DNA from: an uncultured Rubrobacteraceae bacterium
GTDB taxonomy: Bacteria > Actinomycetota > Rubrobacteria > Rubrobacterales > Rubrobacteraceae
Length of the DNA stretch: 38,202 bases
Direction: 5' to 3'
Assembly (NCBI GenBank): GCA_902806065.1
Contig: CADCVE010000046.1
Location: 1 to 38,202 of the forward strand
The position numbers and the translations under genes are program-made. The notes under the pieces were generated by a model that saw only the letters and a list, made by a program, of their open reading frames with translations, had not been told where the DNA came from and did not search any database. The first letter of the stretch is position 1. Each line of letters starts with the position of its first letter. Below, in pieces: positions 24,980 to 33,049 of the stretch.

Positions 24980-25807
24980 TTGTTTCGCCGGGACCTACTC
25001 TCCATCGTCCACCCGAATCCGGCGAGCCGCGTGGCCCTGGATCTCGCCGAAGGCATAGAAGAGAACGGCGTTATATCCTCCGGCGTCGCCTACGACCCTG
25101 CGACCAACAAGAACTACCCCATAAAGAACGGCTACCTGGACCTCCTCGACGGTCGTAGCGGCGCGGACAACATAGCCAACCTCACCAACTTCCTCCCCGG
25201 CGCTGGTCGCGGGTACGAGCCCCTGTGGCGCGTACGTTCCCTGAACCTGCTGACCGGCGAGGAGTTCTCGAACCAGCGCGAGCTAGCCCTGATCTCCGAC
25301 CTCGCCGGGCTGGACCGCGGCGGGCTCTACCTGGACCTGGGCTGCTCGGCCGGCTTGTACACGAGAACCCTGGCCGCGCAACTCAAGGACAGAGGCGACG
25401 TTGTCGGGATAGACATCTCCCCCTCCATGCTGAAGGAGGCCGCGCGCCGCGCCCGCAAGCTCGGGACGACCCCTTCCTTCGCTCGTGCCGACGCCGAGAA
25501 CCTGGCCTTCGCGGATGCCTCCTTTGACGGGGCCGTCTGCGGCGGCTCCTTAAACGAGTTCGGTGACCCGGCGCGCGTTTTGCGGGAGACACGGCGGGTA
25601 CTGAGGCCTGGCGGGCGTGTAGCTATCATGGGCATATCCAAGGCGAAGACGCCTCGGGGCCGACGTTTGCAGAGCTTCCTCTCGACAGGCGGCGTCTGCT
25701 TCTTCGCGCCCGAGGAGGTCTTTAGCCTCCTGGATCACGCGGGGCTGGAACCCGACCCGCCGCAGACTTACGGCGCCGTATTCTTCGCCGGGGCTACCCG
25801 ACGCTGA
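24980..25807 (+). CDS. SAM-dependent class I methyltransferase
   Basis: The 275-residue protein begins with a Trm112-like segment (SGVAYDPATNKNYPIKNGYLD) and then a Rossmann methyltransferase: YLDLGCSAGLYTRTLA (SAM motif I), VVGIDISPSMLKEA (motif II), ADAENLAFADASFDGAVC and VLRPGGRVAIMGI. The arrangement resembles 23S rRNA or quinone/lipid methyltransferases; the substrate is not evident. The start is TTG 24980, immediately after the TAG of the flavin reductase gene, so the two are translationally linked. Confidence 0.85.
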   Translation: MFRRDLLSIVHPNPASRVALDLAEGIEENGVISSGVAYDPATNKNYPIKNGYLDLLDGRSGADNIANLTNFLPGAGRGYEPLWRVRSLNLLTGEEFSNQRELALISDLAGLDRGGLYLDLGCSAGLYTRTLAAQLKDRGDVVGIDISPSMLKEAARRARKLGTTPSFARADAENLAFADASFDGAVCGGSLNEFGDPARVLRETRRVLRPGGRVAIMGISKAKTPRGRRLQSFLSTGGVCFFAPEEVFSLLDHAGLEPDPPQTYGAVFFAGATRR

Positions 25808-25828
25808 GCTAGCCCGGCACCGAGCGCC

Positions 25829-26176
25829 TCACTTCTGGGGGTAGGACACCCGGAGCCAGGCATTCTCATACTTCTTCAGCCCCAGCTTTTTGGCTACGGC
25901 CGGCGTCAGGTCCACCCCGGCGGGGTTGAGTACCTTCCGGCCGAACCCGTCTCTGCCCTTATTATAGTTGTCGTAGAACGCAGCCTCGGCCTCCGGCAGA
26001 CCTCGCGACAGGTCGATCCACCTGGTGCGGTAGCGTGACTTATCCCACCAGTTATCCTGGAGGTTCCAGGGCCCTACCTCCTTGACCGGGGCCGACGCCG
26101 AGCGGTCGTCGAGAGACAGACTCACCTCGTAGCCTCCGTCGAACTTCAGCCCCTTGTGCGGCAGTGCGACCCCCTC
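25829..26176 (-). pseudogene. C-terminal remnant of a conserved exported protein
   Basis: About 110 residues look like genuine protein (EVGPWNLQDNWWD, WIDLSRGLPEAEAAF, RKVLNPAGVDLTPAVAKKLG) and end at a normal stop. Similar ends occur in extracellular, cell-wall-associated actinobacterial proteins, but I cannot name the family with certainty. Upstream the frame runs into unrelated sequence derived from an IS3-type insertion remnant, and no proper N-terminus is present. It is probably a gene truncated by an insertion event. Confidence 0.5.
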
Positions 26177-26179
26177 GCC

Positions 26180-26393
26180 CCCCTGCTCTCGCGTCCTCCT
26201 TCTCCTCCGTCGTGAGCCCCTCGCGCTCGCCTTCGTCGGTCTCGTCTTGCCTGACCCAGTTGCGCAGGGTCTCGGCCGTGACACTAAGCTCCGTTGGTAT
26301 TCTGGGGATGGAGTGGTCTTCGTCCGAAACACGTACGAGTCGGGTGGCCTCGCGGCGGAACTCCGGCGGGTACGGTGGCCTGGTTCTTGGCAC
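26180..26393 (-). mobile_element. IS3 family OrfA (helix-turn-helix) remnant
   Basis: From GTG 26393 about 70 residues match IS3-type OrfA: PPYPPEFRREATRLV, LSVTAETLRNWVRQDE, EREGLTTEEKE. The sequence then degrades into low-complexity Arg/Gly before the leucine zipper, and no OrfB is present. The region from about 26394 to 26450 (TGAATGTTCCCGTGAAGG on the minus strand) is probably the left end of the element. Only this fragment remains. Confidence 0.65.
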
Positions 26394-26526
26394 CTTTCCT
26401 CCTTCACGGGAACATTCAATACCAAGTCACTACCAGGCCACCTAACCGTAGCAAGTCCACTCCAACCTCAACGCTCCCCCTGAGTTAACGCCTCGCAGGG
26501 ACGCCGAACATCGACACCTACTGGTA

Positions 26527-27228
26527 TTAACCAACCTCGAAGGACTGCTCGATGTCCCCACTCTCGGCTTCCTGCTCAGTCTCCTGGGCGATTTCGGGAG
26601 CCCCATTGTTCGTGGGCCCATTGTTCGCGGGCCCATTGTTCGCGGGCCCATTGTTCGCGGGCCCGCCGGAGGGAGGCGACGGCTGTGGAGCCTGGAAATT
26701 GCACCCCCCACCCGCCACCGCGGGCTCCGTCACCTCGGTTGTTTCCTCGGCGCGGTTATTATTGGGATTGGGATCTATAACTGGATCGCTGCTCACGGTC
26801 GCGGTGTTCGTTGCAGTACCTGGCTCCGTCGGACAAACGAAGAACTCGACCATTCTCACCTCATTTGAGGGTATGTCGCCGAGCTCGCAGGTTACGACGT
26901 TCCCCGTATCGGTACATTCGGAACCGGGTACCGCGGAAAGGAAGCGCGTGTTGGAAGGCAAGTCGTCCCTGACGATCACGTTGGTTACGGTATTCTCTGT
27001 CTCCGGTATCACTTCGTTGTTTGCCACCTCCAGCGAGTACAAGAGCGGCTCTCCTACGGCGACTGTGTCGGGGGGGAAGTCAAACTTCTGGACGGACAAA
27101 TCTGCTACTGGCGCCGTTGACTCTGGCAAACCTGATACTTGTGTCCATGCCGGTAATACCGGCACGAGGATGCCCGCGGCCAGCATTAAGGCCAGCACAA
27201 ACCCACAGAAATATCTGGTCTTCGTCAC
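26527..27228 (-). CDS. Exported DUF11-domain protein with GPANN repeat tail
   Basis: The 233-residue protein has a signal peptide (residues about 1-30, ending near AWT). One DUF11/CARDB-like beta domain follows (ADLSVQKFDFPPDTVAVGEPLLY, TVTNVIVRDDLPSNTRF, PNPNNNRAEETTEV). The C-terminal tail contains Pro/Ser and four GPANN-type repeats, then an acidic end. Such domains are cell-surface or extracellular stalk modules. No sortase or membrane anchor is visible. The GTG 27228 start has TAGGAGGA upstream. It lies 144 bp downstream of phoD in the same direction. Confidence 0.8.
   Translation of the reverse strand: MTKTRYFCGFVLALMLAAGILVPVLPAWTQVSGLPESTAPVADLSVQKFDFPPDTVAVGEPLLYSLEVANNEVIPETENTVTNVIVRDDLPSNTRFLSAVPGSECTDTGNVVTCELGDIPSNEVRMVEFFVCPTEPGTATNTATVSSDPVIDPNPNNNRAEETTEVTEPAVAGGGCNFQAPQPSPPSGGPANNGPANNGPANNGPTNNGAPEIAQETEQEAESGDIEQSFEVG
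26602..26661. repeat. Four tandem 15-bp repeats encoding GPANN
   Basis: The unit CCCATTGTTCGCGGG is repeated four times at 26602, 26617, 26632 and 26647; the first copy has one change (GTGGG). It encodes GPANN (one copy GPTNN) in the tail of the DUF11 protein. Perfect identity between copies suggests recent slippage and likely length variation between strains. Confidence 0.9.
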
Positions 27229-27372
27229 TTCTAGTCCTCCTACTTGGTCAGTAGTATTCGCAGCGTCGTACCGGCAGGTTGCCGCCCGGTGGGCAGGCGA
27301 TACCCAGTCACGCTTCTAGACATTTGCCTGCCAGATCGCGGGCCAGTGTGCCCCTGGCTCTCGAATCCCGTT

Positions 27373-29298
27373 TCACGAAGTGGGGGTGATTACTTCGTTG
27401 ATCCTGATCTCCCCGGCCGGCACTTCGAACACCTTGAGCGTTTTTACGGGAGATTGAGGCGTTTTGATGGTGTCCACCGCCTTCATAGTGCAGGTCAGCT
27501 TCGTCGGCGTCACCTCTATAAGGTTGTAGCCATGGGTGGTCGAGTCGAGGTACACAATGTGAGGGTTAGCGGTCTGCGTCTGTAGGGTAAACGCGTCTCC
27601 CCCCTCGGGACCCGGGCCTGGTACCGCCGGTGGAGTCGGTCCTTGACCGAACGTCGCGATCTCTATAATGTTCGAGGAGGTCACCGATCCGCCCATGAAA
27701 CACACCCCGACCGCGTCCGGCGGAGGCAACTCTGGGACGGAGGGTTGATCATAGTTCTCCCTCGCGTAACCCGCTATAAAGGTGTGTAGATCGCCGGTTA
27801 TCACGACGAAGTTCTGTACACCCTTTGCCTCGTTGGCTTGTTTGAACGCCCGCGCGATCTCGTTGCGCTCGGCCTGGTAGCCGTCCCACTGGTCGAGGTT
27901 GAAGTAGAGCCCATCGTCGGTGCCGAGCTGTCCTTCGGGCTCCGGCGCGACTGTACCATTGCGCAGCGCATCTGCGTAGCTGTTCGCTATCTTCAGTTGC
28001 ATGAACATGGTCTCGTTGCCCCAGATTTTCCAGGTGCGATTCGAGCCGGTCATCTTCTCGATGAAGTATTCACGCTGGGTGGTACCGAGCATGGTACGAC
28101 CCTCGGCCTTAATCTCCGGGCAGCCCGGTGTCAGGAGACGATCCAAGGTGTCGAGACCACACGGTGGTTCGTCGCGGTAGAGACGTTCGTCGGTCAGCAC
28201 CAACTCTATGAGGTTACCGAACGCGAAGGAACGGTAGATCTGTATCTCCTCGACGGGGTCTTCGATACCGGCTTCGTAGCGGACCCTCCCGCTGTCGGGC
28301 GACGCGCTCAAGGGGCTTGTACCGACCGGGGTGTACTCGGCCCACGCCTGGTTCGCCGCAGATCGCCGCGGGACGTCCGGATTCGGGACCGGCTCGCCCT
28401 CCTGGTTCTCGCTCGGGGCCGTCCCGTCTGCATCCGGGGCGTTGGCTCCGTAGCAGTCGTTGGCGAACTCGTGGTCGTCCCAGATGGTGAGGAAGGCAAA
28501 GAGCTCGTGCACACGCTGCAGGTTCCTGTCGGACTTGTAAGTCTTGTAGAGGAAGCGGTAGTCTTCCACCGTGTCGGCCTCGAGGGCGTTGTCCACGCCC
28601 GTCGCGTCGTTCCCGCTCCGGTCGCTAGTTCCGTTCTTGTCCGAGGGGAACTGGATAGGCCGGACTTGGCCGCCCTGGAAGCTTCCCTCTTCCGTCGTCT
28701 CGTAGACGTAGTCCCCGAGGTGGACGACGAAGTCCACGGGCTCCTTCGCCAGATGAGAGAGCGCGGTGTAAAAACCGTTGGTGTAGTCCTGGCAGGAGAT
28801 GTAGCCGAAGCGTACCCGGTCCACGGACGCGCTCGGCGCCGGGAGAGTCTTGAAGCGCCCGGTGCGGCTCGCGTTGCCGTTGTAGATGAAGCGGTAGTAG
28901 TAAGTGGTAAAGGGCTTGAGCTCGGACCGGTTGCTCAGCTGAACCTTGAAGGTGTTGTCCTTGGCCGCGCTGGTATCTGCCGTGCCGCGCAGGACGGGAC
29001 TGCTAAACGTGGTGTTTGTGGCTATCTCGTAAGCAACCCGGGTACCGCTGCCCAGCGCCGCCACCCGGGTCCACAGCACGATACCGTTCTTTTGCGGGTC
29101 GCCGGAGGCCACGCTCTGGGGAAAGACAGCCGGGTCAACCTGCTTTACGGTGAACAGCGTCTGTGCCTCCGCCTCGGACAAGCCCATCCCCCGAGGTACC
29201 TGCGAGCCCGCCCATACCACAACGCTAGTAGCCAGGGAATACTTGATGAAGTCTCGCCTACTTATATTGTGGCGGTCCCGCCGATCCCGATTGCCCAA
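27373..29298 (-). CDS. phoD: PhoD-like alkaline phosphatase, Tat-exported
   Basis: I start at TTG 29298 because AGGAGG lies 6 bp upstream and the Tat signal follows at once (NISRRDFIKYSLATSVVVWAG); the open frame continues to 29652 without homology. The 641-residue protein has the PhoD N-terminal beta domain (SVASGDPQKNGIVLWTRV) and the metallophosphatase core: FVVHLGDYVYE, WDDHEFANDCYG and VVITGDLHTF, which bind Fe/Ca in PhoD. It should hydrolyse phosphomonoesters or diesters outside the cell under phosphate limitation. The C-terminal domain ends with ICFMGGSV-like and ITPTS segments. Confidence 0.9.
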   Translation of the reverse strand: MGNRDRRDRHNISRRDFIKYSLATSVVVWAGSQVPRGMGLSEAEAQTLFTVKQVDPAVFPQSVASGDPQKNGIVLWTRVAALGSGTRVAYEIATNTTFSSPVLRGTADTSAAKDNTFKVQLSNRSELKPFTTYYYRFIYNGNASRTGRFKTLPAPSASVDRVRFGYISCQDYTNGFYTALSHLAKEPVDFVVHLGDYVYETTEEGSFQGGQVRPIQFPSDKNGTSDRSGNDATGVDNALEADTVEDYRFLYKTYKSDRNLQRVHELFAFLTIWDDHEFANDCYGANAPDADGTAPSENQEGEPVPNPDVPRRSAANQAWAEYTPVGTSPLSASPDSGRVRYEAGIEDPVEEIQIYRSFAFGNLIELVLTDERLYRDEPPCGLDTLDRLLTPGCPEIKAEGRTMLGTTQREYFIEKMTGSNRTWKIWGNETMFMQLKIANSYADALRNGTVAPEPEGQLGTDDGLYFNLDQWDGYQAERNEIARAFKQANEAKGVQNFVVITGDLHTFIAGYARENYDQPSVPELPPPDAVGVCFMGGSVTSSNIIEIATFGQGPTPPAVPGPGPEGGDAFTLQTQTANPHIVYLDSTTHGYNLIEVTPTKLTCTMKAVDTIKTPQSPVKTLKVFEVPAGEIRINEVITPTS

Positions 29299-29873
29299 GA
29301 GGGCCTCCTGTCCAGAGAGTTCGTTGCGCTCGGTCGGATACCTCCGCCCGCACGAGGAGGGCCACGCGCCCATACGCCTCATTCTAGAGAGCGGGCAGAA
29401 GCCTTGTGTTAATGGAAAGTAAATAGAATAAAAACTCCTGGTTAAGCCCCTGGGAGCAAAGTACGGTCTCGCTCGGCGAGAGGACCGGAGCGAAGCAGGG
29501 CCCAAGCAGCCAGGAGGTTCTTTAGCGGTAGTCGTTGCAGTTGACCCACCTCCGTGCCAACGAGCCTCGAGGTTAGAACGCGGGGCGTCGGGTTCCCGAC
29601 AAGGTGACGCCGAGCGAGCGGAGGACCAAGAGGGATCAGTTACACAGCACACCGCTGTAGAATATTCGGCAGATGAGAGGCTACGTAGCTCCCGGGACGT
29701 TACGGATCAGAGCGGCCCCTAGGATGCCGGTTACCGCGCCGATTGCAGCCACCGTATCCACCTTTGTGGTGACAGCGGGTCTGGCCGATTCAATAGCGCG
29801 TTGTAATGAGCTGTATTAGCTAGATGGTCCACGGCTCCCAATCCAACCCATCGGCAGCTGAAAACCGAGCTCT
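29299..29873. other. Gene-poor stretch with a short coding remnant
   Basis: No intact gene is supported between phoD and the palindrome at 29874. On the minus strand 29681-29815 reads as a protein-like tail (SSLQRAIESARPAV, then VDTVAAIGAVTGILGAAL and a stop), resembling the hydrophobic end of a membrane protein, but it is preceded by an in-frame TAA. The rest shows nothing I can name. Confidence 0.35.
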
Positions 29874-29911
29874 AAGAACTACGAGCTTCTTCGAAGAAGC
29901 TCGTAGTTCTT
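29874..29911. repeat. 38-bp perfect palindrome
   Basis: The 19-base arm AAGAACTACGAGCTTCTTC is followed with no spacer by its exact reverse complement. As RNA it would form a hairpin with a 16-bp stem and a small TTCGAA loop. It lies just beyond the remnant phosphatase gene and is not followed by a T-tract on either strand. A recombination or protein-binding site, an extragenic palindromic element, or an old terminator are possible. Confidence 0.9.
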
Positions 29912-29946
29912 CACGATAATCCCCGCGGTATGCCTGGCGCCGTCGC

Positions 29947-30283
29947 TACACTCCAGGAGCTGGCGCACCGAAGCGAGAAACGCTGTATTGCAAGGAGTCG
30001 GTCTCCCCCAGCATCGCCTCGTCCACCTACCCGGCACGGTACACCCGGCGAAGACGATGGCCTCCTCGGCCGCTGCGCTCGCGTTCGGGCCATCTCTTCG
30101 TCCGCGAGCGCCAAGTCCCCGCGCTCGCCGCACACAGGGGAGTCCCCTATGCTCGGAGACGCCGTTGAGGATTGCCTCGGCCATCGGACTGCGGCATACG
30201 TTCGCCCTGCAGACGAAGAGCACCTTCCTCGGGTGAGTCCCCCTGGCTCCGCTCCCGGCCAACCGTCTCGCTCCCAATTCCAA
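29947..30283 (-). pseudogene. Low-molecular-weight protein-tyrosine phosphatase, frameshifted
   Basis: The N-terminus KVLFVCRANVCRSPMAEAIL is the P-loop of LMW phosphatases/arsenate reductases (CxxxxxCRS). After about residue 50 the homology jumps frames: LALADEEMA lies in a second frame, PNASAAAEEA in the first, and YRAG-stop-VDEAMLGETDS in a third. At least two frameshifts and one stop have accumulated, and the C-terminal catalytic aspartate region is lost. A functional enzyme is not possible. Confidence 0.65.
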
Positions 30284-30366
30284 CGGCTCCCAGCTCCCTT
30301 TTTATGCTAGTACTGTCCAAGTACAATCCTTCTAGTGTCACGTAATAGTCCACAAGAGGTGAGAGT

Positions 30367-30876
30367 ATGACGAGCGAGAAGCAGGCCCAAGCCAACCGGC
30401 AGAACGCCCGCAAAAGCACCGGGCCGAGGACCCCGGAGGGGAAGGATCGTGCCAGCAACAACGCTGTGAAGCACGGCCTCCTCTCACAGGAGGTGCTGAT
30501 TCGCGGAGAAGACGGGGCCGCCCTACGGGAGCTGAGCGAGCGACTGCGGGAAGAGTTGAAACCCGTAGGAGAACTAGAAGACATGCTCATGGACCGGATC
30601 GTCGCCGCCCATTGGAGGCTGCGCCGCCTCGGTCGAGTGGAGACGGACATATTCACCAACCTCAGCCGTGCGTCCGATAGCCTGGGTGGAGCCTTCATGA
30701 TAGATTCTCACCACGGCAACGCTTTCTCCAAGCTCTCCCGCTACGAGACTCCCATAGAGAGAAGCCTCTATAAAGCCGTCCACGAACTCCAACGCCTCCA
30801 GGCCGCCCGCCGGGCCGAGGACAGCGTCCCGCCGCCAGCGACCCTGGACATCGACGTCTCCGGGGTCTCCGGGTAA
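30367..30876 (+). CDS. Conserved hypothetical protein (NRxNARxSTGPRTPEGK family)
   Basis: The 169-residue protein starts with a basic segment (ANRQNARKSTGPRTPEGKDRASNNAVKHGLLSQ split across residues 9-41) seen in many bacterial proteins of unknown function, often several paralogues per genome and often near mobile elements. A helical, charged region follows (ELSERLREELKP, DMLMDRIVAAHWRLRRLGRVE). There is no enzyme motif, signal or membrane segment. GAGGTGAGAGT precedes the ATG. It is the only intact gene in a stretch full of broken ones. Confidence 0.7.
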   Translation: MTSEKQAQANRQNARKSTGPRTPEGKDRASNNAVKHGLLSQEVLIRGEDGAALRELSERLREELKPVGELEDMLMDRIVAAHWRLRRLGRVETDIFTNLSRASDSLGGAFMIDSHHGNAFSKLSRYETPIERSLYKAVHELQRLQAARRAEDSVPPPATLDIDVSGVSG

Positions 30877-31028
30877 GGGCCCTGAGGAAAATGGGTTCGT
30901 TTCGTAATAAGCGGGCTGCAGATCCCCGTTGGCATTATCGTTCCTTTGGCGTCAAAATCTCGCAACCGAAAACCGTGACAAACCACAAGCTGCCCAGAAC
31001 TTATACCCAAGGTAAGTAATCCGACGCA

Positions 31029-31465
31029 CTATATGGGCGGGGTCCCTGGCTCCTTTTGAACATCGAATCGTTCGGTCCTCGAAGAGAGATATTCTCCCGG
31101 CGGCAGACCTAGAATCCCCTCTATTGTCTTTCCGTAGTAGGGGCCAAAGTGCCGGAAGTTGCCGGTGAGCAGGTGCGTCGCCCCGACACCGATCGCCGCG
31201 AGCAGTACGGGCCAGCCTTTGTCGGCCATCTCCATGGTTGAGAAGAGCGGGTGATCCGTAGTGTCAGTGGTGGAAACGACCTCGACGCAGCCGAGTAGCC
31301 CCTCTAGCGCTCTGCTTGCCCGGGGTCACTCAGGGTCCTGCGGGCATTTTAGGCCGCGTAGGCCGAGGTGATAAGCTTCGTCCTAGATAGCCTCCAAAGC
31401 CTTCTAAGACCAGCGTCGGGGTAGTAGGCCACAGAAAAAAGGACGTTGGCGTCCGGAAATACCAC
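31029..31465 (-). pseudogene. PIN-domain (VapC-like) toxin, disrupted
   Basis: From GTG 31465 the frame reads VVFPDANVLFSVAYYPDAGLR, the N-terminal PIN motif with its first aspartate, and stops at TAA 31349-31351. Further along, the 68-residue open frame 31029-31235 contains the C-terminal PIN part (GWPVLLAAIGVGATHLLTG then FRHFGPYYGKTIEGILGLPPGEYL). The usual acidic residue after LLTG reads N. The middle is degenerate. It follows a broken AbrB-type antitoxin, so this was a complete toxin-antitoxin module. Confidence 0.6.
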
Positions 31466-31505
31466 ACCCACGGAGGAACTCGGGCGGACCTAAGGATTGA
31501 AGTGG

Positions 31506-31782
31506 TCAAATAGCGGCAGGGTCGAACCCCATTCTGCGAACCTCCTCCTCCTCCTCGGCGCAGGCAATCCTCTGCGTCCACGGCGTTAGAGAGAAGAAAC
31601 TCCGCTTTCCTCTCTTGGCTGTAGCTCTCCAAGGGCACCGCTACGGCGGGGCGAATGAGTATGCCCTCTTAACTATCCTCGGCTATGCTCAGGGACCCTT
31701 CCTCGATCCCGAAGCGCCGACGCAAAGCCTCCGGGATACCCACCATTCCCCGCTTACCAACCCTGCTCGTGCTCTGGGACAT
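31506..31782 (-). pseudogene. AbrB-type antitoxin, disrupted
   Basis: From ATG 31782 the frame reads MSQSTSRVGKRGMVGIPEALRRRFGIEEGSL, an AbrB/MazE swapped-hairpin DNA-binding domain. A TAA follows within SIAEDS. The rest continues in the same frame (ILIRPAVAVPLESYSQERKAEFLLSNAVDAED), then shifts frame to reach VRRMGFDPAAI and a TGA at 31506. One stop and one frameshift inactivate it. The order antitoxin then toxin matches intact modules of this type. Confidence 0.6.
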
Positions 31783-32066
31783 CCAAGCCTACTACGTCTT
31801 TGTATGGTTGTCTGAATGTTTGATGTACAGTTCATATACCACTTGAGTAGCTTGAGCTTCCTGCGAGTGCCCGAGAACCGCTATATAACAAACAGAGCAG
31901 GCAAAACGGTAAGGGCTGCAAGCTAGGGAAAGTTTGTTGTAGCAACTTTACCGAGCCTCACCTCTCGTAAGCTCGCGCCAATCCTAGAGTTCGCAGCTGC
32001 CTTGGTCGGCAAGGCGTAGAGAACCACAACTCCTCCTGTCGCTTCGCAGCCTAAAACGCAGGTGAA

Positions 32067-32291
32067 CTACTGTATTTTACCCTTACAAACCTTCAGAACC
32101 TTAAGCTCGAACGAGTAGACTATGCGCATCGTGCAGTTCTGCGCCCCTTCGCGAGCGCTGTCGCCCCGAGCTTTGGACTTATGGTTGCAGGGACAGAGTT
32201 TGAAAGCTTCCTCGAAGTCCCCGTCTGTCGTCTCGGAGAAGTAGCGGACCCAGCCCCTACCGCCACACCGCGAGCAGGTGGGAGCAGCCAT
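32067..32291 (-). CDS. Small zinc-ribbon-like protein
   Basis: The 74-residue product has one N-terminal CxxCxGxG motif (CSRCGGRGW), like a DnaJ zinc-ribbon unit, then CPCN, which together could form a four-cysteine zinc site. The C-terminal third is basic. Its ATG shares one base with the stop of the upstream gene (TGATG), so it is translationally coupled to it. No family is recognised; such small Cys-rich proteins are common in mobile elements. Confidence 0.55.
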   Translation of the reverse strand: MAAPTCSRCGGRGWVRYFSETTDGDFEEAFKLCPCNHKSKARGDSAREGAQNCTMRIVYSFELKVLKVCKGKIQ

Positions 32292-32593
32292 CAGTCACCC
32301 ATCCCCTCAAACACCGCTCGCCCCTGACTAAGCTCGGGGTGGCAGCCCAGGCAGTAAAAGGGCTGGTCCCACTCCCGGCGGTTGCGAAGCCCCATCAAGG
32401 CCTTGCCGCCCAGGCTGGGCCGACCGGCGGGCTCGCCGCACCCAGCGCACTGCCTACAGGGCCGGTACCCGCTACCGTCACAGCGGGGACACGCCTCGCT
32501 CTCGTGTCGGAAGCACCGGACGAATTCGGGTTTCCGAACCTCCGCGTCGGGGATGTTGGCAACAACACCCTGATGTAAAGTTGCCTCGATCAC
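32291..32593 (-). CDS. Small Cys-rich zinc-finger-like protein
   Basis: I start at GTG 32593 because AAAGGAGG lies 4 bp before it; the frame is open further to 32689 without homology. The 100-residue protein has repeated Cys pairs: CPRCDGSGYRPCRQCAGCG, then CLGCHPE near the end, suggesting one or two zinc-binding knuckles. It is coupled to the smaller Cys protein downstream and is divergent from the XRE regulator across an AT-rich region. The pair looks like cargo of an integrated element; the function is unknown. Confidence 0.6.
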   Translation of the reverse strand: MIEATLHQGVVANIPDAEVRKPEFVRCFRHESEACPRCDGSGYRPCRQCAGCGEPAGRPSLGGKALMGLRNRREWDQPFYCLGCHPELSQGRAVFEGMGD

Positions 32594-32624
32594 AGATCCT
32601 CCTTTCACCTTGGTCTGTGGTCTT

Positions 32625-32661
32625 GGCCCCGGAGTTGTGCTTGGCGGCTTACTCCGGGGCC
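32625..32661 (-). promoter_or_regulatory. Strong stem-loop in the leader of the Cys-rich gene pair
   Basis: Perfect 11-bp arms GGCCCCGGAGT (32625-32635) and ACTCCGGGGCC (32651-32661) enclose a 15-base loop, 32 bp upstream of GTG 32593. A very AT-rich stretch (about 32690-32770) beyond it probably holds the divergent promoters. The hairpin could be an attenuator, an mRNA-stabilising element or an operator. Confidence 0.55.
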
Positions 32662-32800
32662 TGTTTCTTCGTGCGCATGATAGCACCAAATCTCGCGTTT
32701 TTATATTGTTTTTCGACTATTTATTGCTATTTTTATTGTGTTTTTCTTTTATATTAGATGCGCTAATGCTATGGTCAAGCACGAGTAAAGGACCAGAAAA

Positions 32801-33019
32801 ATGGCTATGATGCGAACAGTGGCGACTACGGGTGAAAAGCTGAGAAGGCTGCGCCGCGGCAGCGCCATGACGCAAGAGCAGCTAGCCCAAGCGTCCGGCG
32901 TAAGCCCCAGCACTATAGTCGCCATAGAGCGCGGTGATAGGCCGAACCCGCACCCCGGGACTTTGGGCAAGCTTGCCAAGGCCCTCGGGGTGTCGCCCGC
33001 CGACCTCCTCGAAGACTGA
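32801..33019 (+). CDS. XRE-family transcriptional regulator
   Basis: The 72-residue protein is a single Cro/CI-type helix-turn-helix domain: GEKLRRLRRGSAMTQEQLAQASGVSPSTIVAIERG followed by a PHPGTLGKLAKALGV segment. AAAGGA lies 8 bp before ATG 32801. It is divergent from the two Cys-rich genes with a 207-bp AT-rich gap, the layout of a small element with its own repressor. The target is probably the shared intergenic region. Confidence 0.85.
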   Translation: MAMMRTVATTGEKLRRLRRGSAMTQEQLAQASGVSPSTIVAIERGDRPNPHPGTLGKLAKALGVSPADLLED

Positions 33020-33049
33020 GTATCGCCATTTCTCAGCCCGAAGCTCTTC

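Noticed and set aside
27838-29412. 524-residue open frame on the plus strand
   Set aside because: Antisense to phoD, which has full catalytic motifs and a Tat signal.
29468-29620. Inverted copies of CTCGCTCGGCG about 140 bp apart
   Set aside because: Short, GC-rich and with no further symmetry; probably chance.
31520-31550. tRNA T-arm-like GGGTCGAACCCC
   Set aside because: No acceptor or anticodon arm can be built around it; it lies in the decayed antitoxin.
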